From: Euzebyaceae bacterium
GTDB taxonomy: Bacteria; Actinomycetota; Nitriliruptoria; Euzebyales; Egibacteraceae
NCBI GenBank assembly: GCA_013696915.1
Contig: JACCXR010000410.1
Location: 1-6,302 of the forward strand
Direction of reading: 5' to 3'
Length of the DNA stretch: 6,302 bases
Position 1 is the first letter of the stretch. Each line of letters begins with the position of its first letter. The position numbers and the translations under genes are program-made. Of the stretch, positions 1 to 5,451 are shown piece after piece. A model generated the notes under the pieces. It saw only the letters and a list, made by a program, of their open reading frames with translations. It ran no database searches and was not told the origin of the DNA.

Positions 1-1
1 G

Positions 2-463
2 GGTCGGTCCGGCCTCGGTCTGGGAGCCGGGGACGCCCCGTTCGGCGGCTACGGGCCGGGGATCGCGGTCGCCGGGACGGACCACGGCGACGGCAGGCCG
101 GGGCAGGCCGTCAAGCCGGCATTCGCCGACCCCCCCCGGGCCGCCGCCGACCCCCGCCGGGCCGCCGCCGATATCCGCGAGGGCACTGGCCGGCACGACG
201 CCGGCCAGGTGAACGGCAAGCCCCTCGACGAGGTCGGTGCGCCGTCACGCGCCGGCCCGAACGGGGCGACGTGGGCGGACCCGGCCGGGCACCACCCCGG
301 CGTCGACCCGCAGGACGCCAAGAGGCTGTCCGAGAACGACCCCCGCCACCCCGGCGACCGCGCCGCCGCGAAGCGGTGGTCCGAGAACCACGCCGAAGAC
401 GGCGCCGGCGCCGGCGCGCCACGCAAGCTCTGGCATTCCTCGCCGGGCTCCTCGGGCGGCTGA
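2..463 (+). CDS. 3' end of a low-complexity Gly/Ala/Pro/Arg-rich protein (partial)
   Basis: This reading frame is open from the left edge to a TGA at 461-463, so only the last 153 codons or so are present and the true start lies outside. Nearly all codons end in G or C, which supports real coding. I do not recognise the family. The protein is hydrophilic and probably disordered: Gly/Ala/Pro/Arg/Asp-rich, no hydrophobic segment, no visible fold. Two internal repeats stand out: a 21-base tandem duplication encoding DPxRAAA (128-169), and a KRxSEN motif occurring twice (KRLSENDP and KRWSENHA) about 20 residues apart near the end. A GTG at 209 could serve as a start for an 84-residue protein, but coding continues upstream of it without a break. 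dinB begins 21 bases downstream on the same strand. A fragment of a longer secreted or cytoplasmic protein is possible; no function is assigned. Confidence 0.6.
   Translation, partial: GRSGLGLGAGDAPFGGYGPGIAVAGTDHGDGRPGQAVKPAFADPPRAAADPRRAAADIREGTGRHDAGQVNGKPLDEVGAPSRAGPNGATWADPAGHHPGVDPQDAKRLSENDPRHPGDRAAAKRWSENHAEDGAGAGAPRKLWHSSPGSSGG
128..169 (+). repeat. 21-base tandem duplication inside the partial first gene
   Basis: Two adjacent 21-base units (128-148 and 149-169) differ at one base and each encode Asp-Pro-(Pro/Arg)-Arg-Ala-Ala-Ala. The first unit contains a run of eight C residues (130-137). The repeat keeps the reading frame. Confidence 0.7.
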
Positions 464-472
464 CCGGCGCCG

Positions 473-484
473 CACAATGCCGAC
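473..484 (+). promoter_or_regulatory. candidate -10 element for leaderless dinB
   Basis: CACAAT (473-478) matches TATAAT at four of six positions and ends six bases before the GTG start of dinB at 485. That spacing would put the first transcribed base on or next to the start codon, the arrangement of leaderless actinobacterial genes. There is no purine-rich ribosome binding site in the 21 bases upstream, which fits. No convincing -35 box was seen. No actinobacterial LexA box (GAAC-N4-GTTC type) is visible between the upstream stop codon and dinB. Confidence 0.35.
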
Positions 485-1660
485 GTGACCCCCAGCCGCC
501 CCGCCGAGCCGATCCTGCACGTCGACATGGACGCGTTCTACGCGTCCGTTGAGGCGCTGCGGGACCCCGCGCTGGCGGGGCGTCCGGTGCTCGTCGGCGG
601 GCTCGGCGGCCGCGGCGTCGTCGCGAGCGCGTCCTACGAGGCGCGCGTCTACGGCATCCATTCGGCGATGCCGATGGCGCGCGCGCTGCGGCTGTGCCCG
701 CAGGCGGTGGTCGTGTCACCGGACTTCGCGGCCTACCAGGACGTCTCCCAGCGACTGCGCGAACTGTTCCTGTCCGTGACGCCGCTGGTCGAGCCGCTCT
801 CCCTCGACGAGGCCTTCCTCGACGTCGGCGGCAGCGAGCGGCTGTTCGGCCCGCCGGAGGTGATCGGGGCGCTGCTCCGCGACCGCATCCGCGGCGAGCT
901 CGGCCTCCCCGCGAGTGTCGGCGTGGCGCCGAACAAGCACCTCGCGAAGCTCTGCAGCGGCAAGGCGAAGCCGGAGGGGCTGCTCCACCTGCGCGCCGGC
1001 GAGGTGGCCGCGTTCCTCGGCCGGCTCCCGATCCGCGACCTCTGGGGGGTCGGCGAGCAGACCGCCGCCCGGCTCGAGCGCTTCGGCCTGCGCACCGTCG
1101 CCGACGTCGCCGGGACCGCGGGTCCCACCCTGGTCCGCATCGTCGGGCACGCCGCGGCCGCGCAGCTCGCGTCGCTCGCCGTCGGGGAGGACCGGCGCCC
1201 GGTCGTGCCGTACGAACCGGCGAAGGGCATGAGCACCGAGGAGACCTTCGACCGCGACGTCGACGACCCTGCCGTTCTGCGCAGGGAGCTGCTGCGGCTG
1301 GCCGAGACGATCGCCCGGCGGCTCCGCCGCGGCGAGGTTGCCGCCCGCACGCTCACGCTGAAGATCCGCTACGCCAACTTCGCCACCGTCACCCGGTCGC
1401 GGACGCTCGCGCTGCCGACCGACCACGCGACCGAGCTGCACGCCGAGTCGGCGGCGCTGCTCGACGCGCTCCGCCTGGAGCGGGTCCGGGTCCGCCTGCT
1501 CGGCCTCGGCGTGGCCAACCTCGTGCCCGCCGGCGCCGCTCGGCAGCTCCGCCTGCTCGACGACGACCGCTGGCAGCAGGTCGAGCGCGCCGCCGACGTC
1601 GCCCGCAACCGCTTCGGCGACGCGGCCGTGACCCGCGCCGCGCTGCTCGACGACGGGTAG
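485..1660 (+). CDS. dinB: DNA polymerase IV (Y-family translesion polymerase)
   Basis: This 391-residue protein is a complete Y-family DNA polymerase, an error-prone enzyme that copies past damaged template bases. The N-terminal palm motif HVDMDAFYASVE carries the metal-binding Asp14, and LSLDEAFLDV supplies Asp108 and Glu109, so the catalytic triad is intact. The fingers motif SASYEARVYGIHSAMP lies at about residues 48-63, and Lys158-Lys162 fall in the conserved CSGKAKPEG stretch. Helix-hairpin-helix thumb residues lie around 183-209, and the little-finger domain (from KGMSTEETF, about 248) runs to about 345. Tyr19 sits at the steric-gate position that excludes ribonucleotides (Phe13 in E. 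coli DinB). A QLRLL sequence at 354-358 resembles the beta-clamp-binding motif but lacks the usual final Phe. GTG at 485 is chosen because homology begins within ten residues of it. Length is in the normal range for the family. Which actinobacterial DinB paralogue it matches cannot be decided here. Confidence 0.96.
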   Translation: MTPSRPAEPILHVDMDAFYASVEALRDPALAGRPVLVGGLGGRGVVASASYEARVYGIHSAMPMARALRLCPQAVVVSPDFAAYQDVSQRLRELFLSVTPLVEPLSLDEAFLDVGGSERLFGPPEVIGALLRDRIRGELGLPASVGVAPNKHLAKLCSGKAKPEGLLHLRAGEVAAFLGRLPIRDLWGVGEQTAARLERFGLRTVADVAGTAGPTLVRIVGHAAAAQLASLAVGEDRRPVVPYEPAKGMSTEETFDRDVDDPAVLRRELLRLAETIARRLRRGEVAARTLTLKIRYANFATVTRSRTLALPTDHATELHAESAALLDALRLERVRVRLLGLGVANLVPAGAARQLRLLDDDRWQQVERAADVARNRFGDAAVTRAALLDDG

Positions 1661-1674
1661 ACCGCCCCGGACGC

Positions 1675-1692
1675 CCGGCCCTGGGCGGCCGG
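1675..1692 (+). terminator. possible hairpin downstream of dinB
   Basis: CCGGCC (1675-1680) and GGCCGG (1687-1692) can pair around a six-base loop, starting 14 bases after the dinB stop codon. A competing five-base stem (CGCCC with GGGCG) overlaps it. There is no T-tract. It may act as a terminator between dinB and the minus-strand genes, but in DNA this GC-rich such stems arise easily by chance. Confidence 0.25.
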
Positions 1693-1708
1693 TGTCCTTC
1701 ACAGTTGG

Positions 1709-1972
1709 TCAAGGGATGGGCAGTGTCCGGGTGATCCAGTCCACCCCGACGACCAGGACTTTCGGGCAGCCCTCCGTCACCATCGCCTTGAGATCACTAC
1801 TGCCGAGGGTGGGACCAATTGAGGTGAACCGTGTGCCTTGCGCCTGGTGAGCGCCTGCGCCGAGCGGGCCAGGAAGCCGACCGCCGGCACGTCCCCGAAC
1901 GGCGGGACGAGCCGGCGGCGCTTCTCCAGAGGGACCGAGTGCTCCCAGTGGAGCTTCCTGGTGCGGTCCCGC
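1709..1972 (-). pseudogene. probable frameshifted coding remnant, family unknown
   Basis: Downstream of the membrane-protein stop codon, the minus strand reads as protein-like sequence in two successive frames. From about 1972 to 1835 one frame reads through RTRKLHWEHSVPLEKRRR and FGDVPAVGFLARSAQALTRR, and 45 of its roughly 47 codons end in G or C. That frame then degrades and stops at 1777. A second frame, open across this point, continues from about 1835 through GSSDLKAMVTEGCPKVLVV to WITRTLPIP and stops at 1709-1711. The change of coding frame near 1830-1845, and the absence of any start codon after the preceding gene, suggest the 3' part of a gene that lost its beginning and then took a frameshift. 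I do not recognise the protein. The plus-strand frame with the same third-base positions also needs a frameshift here and is nearly devoid of acidic residues, so the minus strand is preferred. Confidence 0.35.
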
Positions 1973-1973
1973 G

Positions 1974-2936
1974 CTACGGCGTGGCCTGCGGGCCCCGGAT
2001 GGTTACTTCGACGCCGCCGCCGACGTTCACGTCGGCGCGGGCGCACGTCGCGGCGTCGTCGGTCACCTCGTGGACGACCAAGCCCTCGCCGATGCCTGCA
2101 TCGGCGGCGATCTGGCGGGCCTGCGCTGCGGCGTCCGGCAGGGACAGGCAGCCCTGCTCAAGCGCCGTGCCGAGCTCGCCGGCCAGGACGCTGTACGGCG
2201 CGTCGTCGGGAGCGGCGCCCCCGTCGAGTGGGATGAGCACGACGGTCTGACGCTCCGACTCGAGCAGGAAGTACGTGCAGGTGCCCGCGCCGTCGGCCTC
2301 GCCGCGCTCGGCGACCACCTGCCAGCCGTCCAGGCCCAACCGGTCGACCTCGCGCTCGGCGATGGTGCGCGCCGCGTCGAGAGGGTGACAGTCGGCAGGC
2401 AGGCCGTCGATGTGGTCGTCGAGGGCGGCCTCGAGCTCGATCAGGCGAGGGTCCTGGGTGACGCCCGGCTCGAGCGGCTGCCAGCCGCGGGGGATGCTCG
2501 AACCCTCTGGAACGACCTCGATGCCGCCGTCGCCGTTGTCGTAGGCCACCAGCGGAGGCGGTTGTGTGCCGGTGTCCTGCCGCCACAGGGCGGCGCAGTC
2601 AGAGACGGGGTCTCCGGTCACCGCGTCCACGATCGACACGGCGCCGTCACCGGTGTGGCAGCCCACCGAGGTGCTGCCCTGGACCGAGTTGAACACCGCC
2701 CAGCCGACGGCAGCGACGCTGAGCAGCGCAACGGCGGCGGCCAGCACGAACGTCCGGCGGGGGACGCGCGCATGGTCCTGGGCGGGTGGAGCGGTGCGGG
2801 TGTCGATGGTCATGGTGGTGATCTCCTCGAAAAGGGCCTGCTTGGCATCGCTGTCCGACAGGAGGCGGACCTGCTCGTCGCTGACGAGCGGCAGCCGACG
2901 CACGTAGGTGTCGGTGGTGTGCCCGTGGCGGTTCAC
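1974..2936 (-). CDS. single-pass membrane protein, putative anti-sigma or sensor partner of the ECF sigma factor
   Basis: This 320-residue protein starts at GTG 2936, which overlaps the sigma-factor stop codon (GTGA) and is preceded five bases upstream by a strong AGGAGGAG ribosome binding site (2949-2942). That decides the start over a longer in-frame ATG at 2972. An N-terminal cytoplasmic part of about 60 residues (VRRLPLVSDEQVRLL, then AKQALFEEIT) resembles the short helical cytoplasmic tails of actinobacterial anti-sigma-like proteins. One membrane segment follows at about 62-83 (FVLAAAVALLSVAAVGWAVF), and about 235 residues then lie outside the membrane. That outer part contains six cysteines (93, 114, 183, 220, 263, 298), compatible with three disulfides. 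No HxxxCxxC zinc anti-sigma motif is present. The role as sigma-binding partner is inferred from translational coupling and topology; the outer domain matches no family I can name. A sigma-controlled lipoprotein-like sensor is an alternative. Confidence 0.75.
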   Translation of the reverse strand: MNRHGHTTDTYVRRLPLVSDEQVRLLSDSDAKQALFEEITTMTIDTRTAPPAQDHARVPRRTFVLAAAVALLSVAAVGWAVFNSVQGSTSVGCHTGDGAVSIVDAVTGDPVSDCAALWRQDTGTQPPPLVAYDNGDGGIEVVPEGSSIPRGWQPLEPGVTQDPRLIELEAALDDHIDGLPADCHPLDAARTIAEREVDRLGLDGWQVVAERGEADGAGTCTYFLLESERQTVVLIPLDGGAAPDDAPYSVLAGELGTALEQGCLSLPDAAAQARQIAADAGIGEGLVVHEVTDDAATCARADVNVGGGVEVTIRGPQATP

Positions 2937-3514
2937 CGCGTCTCCTCCTGACCGGGACGGGCGGTTGCCCATCCGCTCACCTCGTGTCCGCCGGCCCCGT
3001 TGCGTTGCAGGCCCTCCTTCTCAAGCGCCTGCGTGAACCGCTTGCGGGCCCGGTGCAGCCGAACGCGGGCGGTCGCGCGCGTGCAGCCCAGCACCTCCGC
3101 GATCTGGCCGGGGTCGAGGTCCTCCCAGCCCACCAGGATCAGCAGGTCCCGATCCTGGCCAGTGAGGCGGGCGAACGCCGCGCTGATGGAGTCCGCGTCC
3201 GGGCCATCGCCGGTCGCGGAAGTGGTGTGCCCCACCAGTCGCGGCAGGTCGGTGCGCAGCTGCTCGGTCAAGCGGCGCTGACGGTGCAGACTGCGGTAGT
3301 GATTTCCCAGCAACTTCCGCGCGGTTCCGTACAACCACAGCCGGGCGCGCTCACCGTCGGGGACATCGTCCAGGCGGCGCCACGCGGTCAGGAAGGTGTC
3401 GGCGACCACGTCCGCGGCGTCGTCGGCCGTGGCGGTGCGACGCAGCGCGTACCCGAGGATCAACTCATAGTTGTCGTCGTAGATGCGCTGGAAGCGCCGC
3501 CGCCGGTCATCCAT
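2933..3514 (-). CDS. ECF (sigma-70 family, extracytoplasmic function) sigma factor
   Basis: This 193-residue protein directs RNA polymerase core to a small set of promoters, usually in response to an envelope or stress signal. The sigma-2 region spans about residues 8-76, with the core-binding helix DDAADVVADTFLTAWRRL (31-48) and the promoter -10-recognition stretch RLWLYGTARKLLGNHYRS. A linker of about 30 residues leads to the sigma-4 region (about 110-160), where LDPGQIAEVLGCTRATARV (133-151) is the helix-turn-helix that reads the -35 element. ATG 3514 is chosen because family similarity begins at the following FQRIYDDNY. An in-frame ATG at 3598 would add 28 unconserved residues. The ribosome binding site upstream of 3514 is weak. 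The C-terminus overlaps the start of the membrane-protein gene by four bases, indicating a coupled sigma/partner operon. It lacks the extra C-terminal domain of the long ECF groups. The exact ECF group was not determined. Confidence 0.9.
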   Translation of the reverse strand: MDDRRRRFQRIYDDNYELILGYALRRTATADDAADVVADTFLTAWRRLDDVPDGERARLWLYGTARKLLGNHYRSLHRQRRLTEQLRTDLPRLVGHTTSATGDGPDADSISAAFARLTGQDRDLLILVGWEDLDPGQIAEVLGCTRATARVRLHRARKRFTQALEKEGLQRNGAGGHEVSGWATARPGQEETR

Positions 3515-3598
3515 CCGGTGAGCCGCCCCGGAACTGATCCACGGTGTCCCTCTCGCTCCGGCCGGCACTGTGCTGCGACAGCAGCCACAAGAACCCAT

Positions 3599-3624
3599 GT
3601 GTCCGGGCCGGCCGCAGCGTTACA
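3599..3624 (-). promoter_or_regulatory. candidate ECF-type promoter for the sigma operon
   Basis: On the minus strand TGTAACG (3624-3618) is followed after 13 bases by GGACAC (3604-3599). An AAC-containing -35 element is typical of ECF-dependent promoters, so this could be an autoregulatory site. It would leave an untranslated leader of about 80 bases before ATG 3514. The -10 part is weak, and the assignment rests mainly on the -35-like sequence in the divergent intergenic region. Confidence 0.22.
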
Positions 3625-3661
3625 CGGCAGGGCGCGTCGCTCTGCCCGCAGCACCTGCCCG

Positions 3662-3674
3662 TATGCTCCGGCGC
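3662..3674 (+). promoter_or_regulatory. candidate -10 element for leaderless mntA
   Basis: TATGCT (3662-3667) fits the actinobacterial TANNNT -10 pattern and ends seven bases before ATG 3675, so transcription would begin at or beside the start codon. No Shine-Dalgarno sequence precedes ATG 3675. No clear -35 hexamer is seen. The ATG inside this element, at 3663, is an alternative start adding four residues. Confidence 0.35.
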
Positions 3675-4064
3675 ATGGAGGACGCAGCTGAGCTGGTCGC
3701 GGCGATCCGGGACGCGGTCGGCGACGCCGACGGGCTGCGTCTCCTGGTGCTGCACGGCTCGCGTGCACGCGGACAGGGGCGAGCTGACTCCGACATCGAT
3801 GTGGCCTTCCTCGGTGCCGTCGACCTGCTGATGGTCACGGGACGGCTGGTCGCCCGGCTGGGCACCGACGCGGTGGACCTCGTCGACCTGTCCCGCGCCA
3901 GCGGCCTGCTGCGGCTGCGCGTCGCCCAGGAAGGCGTGCCGATCCTCGAGCGGCCTGCCGGGGCGTTCACCGCGTTCCAGATCGAGGCGAGCCGCTTCTG
4001 GTGCGACGTGGAGACGGTGGTGCGCGAGGCCCACGAGCAGGTCCTGGCGAGCCTGCCCGAATGA
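3675..4064 (+). CDS. mntA: MNT-domain nucleotidyltransferase, antitoxin of a type VII toxin-antitoxin pair
   Basis: This 129-residue protein is a minimal nucleotidyltransferase. Its signature GSX10DXD is exact: Gly28-Ser29 (LHGSRARG), ten residues, then Asp40-Ile-Asp42 (DSDIDVAFLG). A third carboxylate is likely Asp68 or Asp71 in DAVDLVDLS. In characterised MntA proteins this active site transfers AMP from ATP onto a tyrosine of the partner HEPN toxin and so silences it, in the cytoplasm. The stop codon overlaps the start of the HEPN gene (ATGA), which couples their translation and keeps their amounts linked. ATG 3675 is preferred over 3663 and over a distant 3570, because similarity begins just after it and a -10-like box sits immediately upstream. 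Here the antitoxin gene precedes the toxin gene. The family assignment is strong; antitoxin activity follows from the family and the pairing. Confidence 0.88.
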   Translation: MEDAAELVAAIRDAVGDADGLRLLVLHGSRARGQGRADSDIDVAFLGAVDLLMVTGRLVARLGTDAVDLVDLSRASGLLRLRVAQEGVPILERPAGAFTAFQIEASRFWCDVETVVREAHEQVLASLPE

Positions 4065-4483
4065 CGCCCGTCGATCGGCCCGTCCTGGCCGACAGGGCCG
4101 CTGCCGTCGAGCGGCACCTTGCGCGCGTTGCCGCGCGGCTTCCCGCGCAGCCCGAAGAGCTGCGCTCGGGCAGCGACGCGGCCGATGTGGTCGTGTTCAA
4201 CCTGTGGCATGCGGTGCAGCTCGTGATCGATCTCGCCGTGGCAGCATGCGTCCGTGCCGGTGTCGGCAGCCCGCCGACCTACGCTGACGCCTTCCGCCTG
4301 CTGGCGGACGCCGAGCTGATCGACGGGGAGCTCGCCGACCGCCTGGTGCGCGCCGCGGGGTTCCGCAACCTGGTCGTGCACGCGTACGCCGACCTGCATC
4401 TGTCGCTGGTGCACGAGGCAGCCACGAGCGGGCCCGCGGACCTGCGCGCCTTTCTGGCGGCGCTGCGCCGGCACGCGGGCTGA
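4061..4483 (+). CDS. hepT: HEPN-domain toxin (DUF86/HepT family) of a type VII toxin-antitoxin pair
   Basis: This 140-residue, mostly helical protein carries the HEPN ribonuclease signature near its C-terminal third. Arg102-N-L-V-V-His107 is the RX4H catalytic motif, and Tyr109 follows in the RX4HXY form (RNLVVHAY). In the characterised HepT-MntA systems the Arg and His cleave RNA, and the Tyr is the residue AMPylated by MntA to block toxicity. All three are present, so the toxin appears intact and neutralisable. HepT proteins dimerise through the HEPN helices; FNLWHAVQLVIDLA (46-59) fits one of the packing helices. ATG 4061 overlaps the mntA stop codon by four bases and starts the recognisable domain, so the longer in-frame start at 4001, which lies inside mntA, is rejected. 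The crotonase gene begins 40 bases downstream on the same strand and might be read through from this operon. Confidence 0.88.
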   Translation: MTPVDRPVLADRAAAVERHLARVAARLPAQPEELRSGSDAADVVVFNLWHAVQLVIDLAVAACVRAGVGSPPTYADAFRLLADAELIDGELADRLVRAAGFRNLVVHAYADLHLSLVHEAATSGPADLRAFLAALRRHAG

Positions 4484-4523
4484 AGGGCCAGACGGTCGCG
4501 GCCCCCGACGACGAGGAGGAGCG

Positions 4524-5327
4524 GTGCGGGACCGGGTGACGTTCGCGGTGGGCGAGGACGGCGTCGGCGTGGTGACGCTCGAACGGCCCGAGAAGCTTAA
4601 CGCCATGGACCACGACACCTTCGAGGGGCTGCACGCCGCGGGGGAGCAGGCGGCGGCCGCGACCGTCGACCGGTCGTGCCGTGCGGTGCTCGTCACCGGG
4701 GCGGGCCGGGCGTTCAGCGCGGGGCTGGACGTGGCCCTGTTCGGCGTCCAGGCGGGCGACGTCCGCGCGGGCCGGGGCCCGAGCGACGACTGGATCGCGT
4801 GGTTGCAGCAGGCGTTCACCGCGTTCGAGGACCTGCCCGTCCCCACCGTCGCCGCCGTCCGCGGTCCCGCGCTGGGCGCCGGCTGCCAGCTCGCGATCGC
4901 GTGCCACCTGCGGGTCGCCGCCCCCGGCGCGACCTTCGGGTTGCTCGAGGCCCGTTGGGGCCTGGTCCCGGACCTCGGCGGGACCTACCGCCTGCCCCGG
5001 CTGGTGGGGCTCGGCCGCGCCGTCGACCTCGCCGTCACCGCCCGGACGGTCGACGCGGTGACGGCGCTCGCCTGGGGACTGGTGGACGCGGTGCTGCCCG
5101 CCGACGGTTTCGACGAGGCCGCGCGGGCCTACACGGCCGCGCTCGCGGCCGGTCCCACGACGGCCGTCGGCGCCGTTCCTGGCCTCATGCGCAGCGCGCT
5201 CACCCGGTCCCGCGATGACGCGCTCGCCGCCGAGCGGGCCGCCCAGGCGGCCTGCCTGGCGTCGGCGGACTTCGCCGAGGCCGCCGATGCGGCGGGGCAT
5301 CGCGAGCCCCGGTTCGGGGGAGCATGA
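4524..5327 (+). CDS. enoyl-CoA hydratase/isomerase (crotonase) family protein
   Basis: This 267-residue protein has the full crotonase fold of cytosolic enzymes that act on acyl-CoA thioesters, often in fatty-acid or aromatic breakdown. VVTLERPEKLNAMD (16-29) is the N-terminal CoA-binding strand. The oxyanion hole is formed by FSAGLD (64-69) and GPALGAG (114-120). The first catalytic position, Glu144 in rat enoyl-CoA hydratase, is Gln122 here (GAGCQLA). The second, Glu164 in rat, is kept as Glu142 (LLEARWG). Asp150 in VPDLGGT matches the extra Asp of dienoyl-CoA isomerase. This pattern argues against a classical hydratase and leaves isomerase or another crotonase reaction open. GTG 4524 follows AGGAGG (4514-4519) by four bases. 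The gene is 40 bases after hepT and 124 bases before the DUF3040 gene. The substrate cannot be deduced. Confidence 0.9.
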   Translation: MRDRVTFAVGEDGVGVVTLERPEKLNAMDHDTFEGLHAAGEQAAAATVDRSCRAVLVTGAGRAFSAGLDVALFGVQAGDVRAGRGPSDDWIAWLQQAFTAFEDLPVPTVAAVRGPALGAGCQLAIACHLRVAAPGATFGLLEARWGLVPDLGGTYRLPRLVGLGRAVDLAVTARTVDAVTALAWGLVDAVLPADGFDEAARAYTAALAAGPTTAVGAVPGLMRSALTRSRDDALAAERAAQAACLASADFAEAADAAGHREPRFGGA

Positions 5328-5362
5328 CGACCCTCCCGGCACCGCGTGCCGGCCGCGATGGC

Positions 5363-5393
5363 TTGACGCACAATCGAGTTCGCTCCCTATACT
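5363..5393 (+). promoter_or_regulatory. housekeeping-type promoter of the DUF3040 gene
   Basis: TTGACG (5363-5368) and TATACT (5388-5393) each differ by one base from the sigma-70 consensus hexamers. The 19-base spacer is slightly long. Predicted transcription start is around 5400, giving a leader of about 50 bases before ATG 5452. This is the best-formed promoter in the window. Confidence 0.6.
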
Positions 5394-5403
5394 GGTCCCA
5401 GAC

Positions 5404-5417
5404 CGGGTCCGGACCCG
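5404..5417. promoter_or_regulatory. 14-base perfect palindrome at the predicted transcription start
   Basis: CGGGTCCGGACCCG is a perfect palindrome lying 10-24 bases downstream of the -10 box TATACT, at roughly +4 to +17. That is a common position for a repressor operator. It could equally be a leader hairpin or chance in GC-rich sequence. No known regulator is assigned. Confidence 0.3.
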
Positions 5418-5451
5418 TCAGGCGGGACGGACCCACGGACGGAGTCTCGAG

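Noticed and set aside
49..719. Long minus-strand open frames over the first gene and the dinB start
   Set aside because: They are Arg/Ser/Pro-rich and lie opposite the + frames with strong third-position GC and, for dinB, clear homology. They are shadows.
716..1702. 328-residue minus-strand open frame opposite dinB
   Set aside because: It is fully antisense to the recognisable polymerase, and no known motif is visible in it.
1716..1850. 44-residue plus-strand frame beginning ATG in the dinB downstream gap
   Set aside because: AAGGG abuts the ATG with no spacing. It shares third positions with the minus-strand remnant, and composition favours the minus strand.
2070..2951. 293-residue plus-strand open frame opposite the membrane-protein gene
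   Set aside because: The minus strand has a ribosome binding site, coupled start and a membrane segment. The plus frame has no supported start or motif.
3515..3598. Longer sigma-factor start at ATG 3598
   Set aside because: The extra 28 residues contain a Cys-rich MGSCGCC stretch unlike any sigma N-terminus, and the family begins after ATG 3514.
3620..4846. 408-residue minus-strand open frame across mntA, hepT and the crotonase start
   Set aside because: It is antisense to three genes with exact catalytic motifs; its composition (Arg, Ser, Ala, Pro) is that of a shadow frame.
4197..5342. 381-residue minus-strand open frame opposite the crotonase
   Set aside because: It is antisense to a full crotonase domain and has no recognisable domain of its own.
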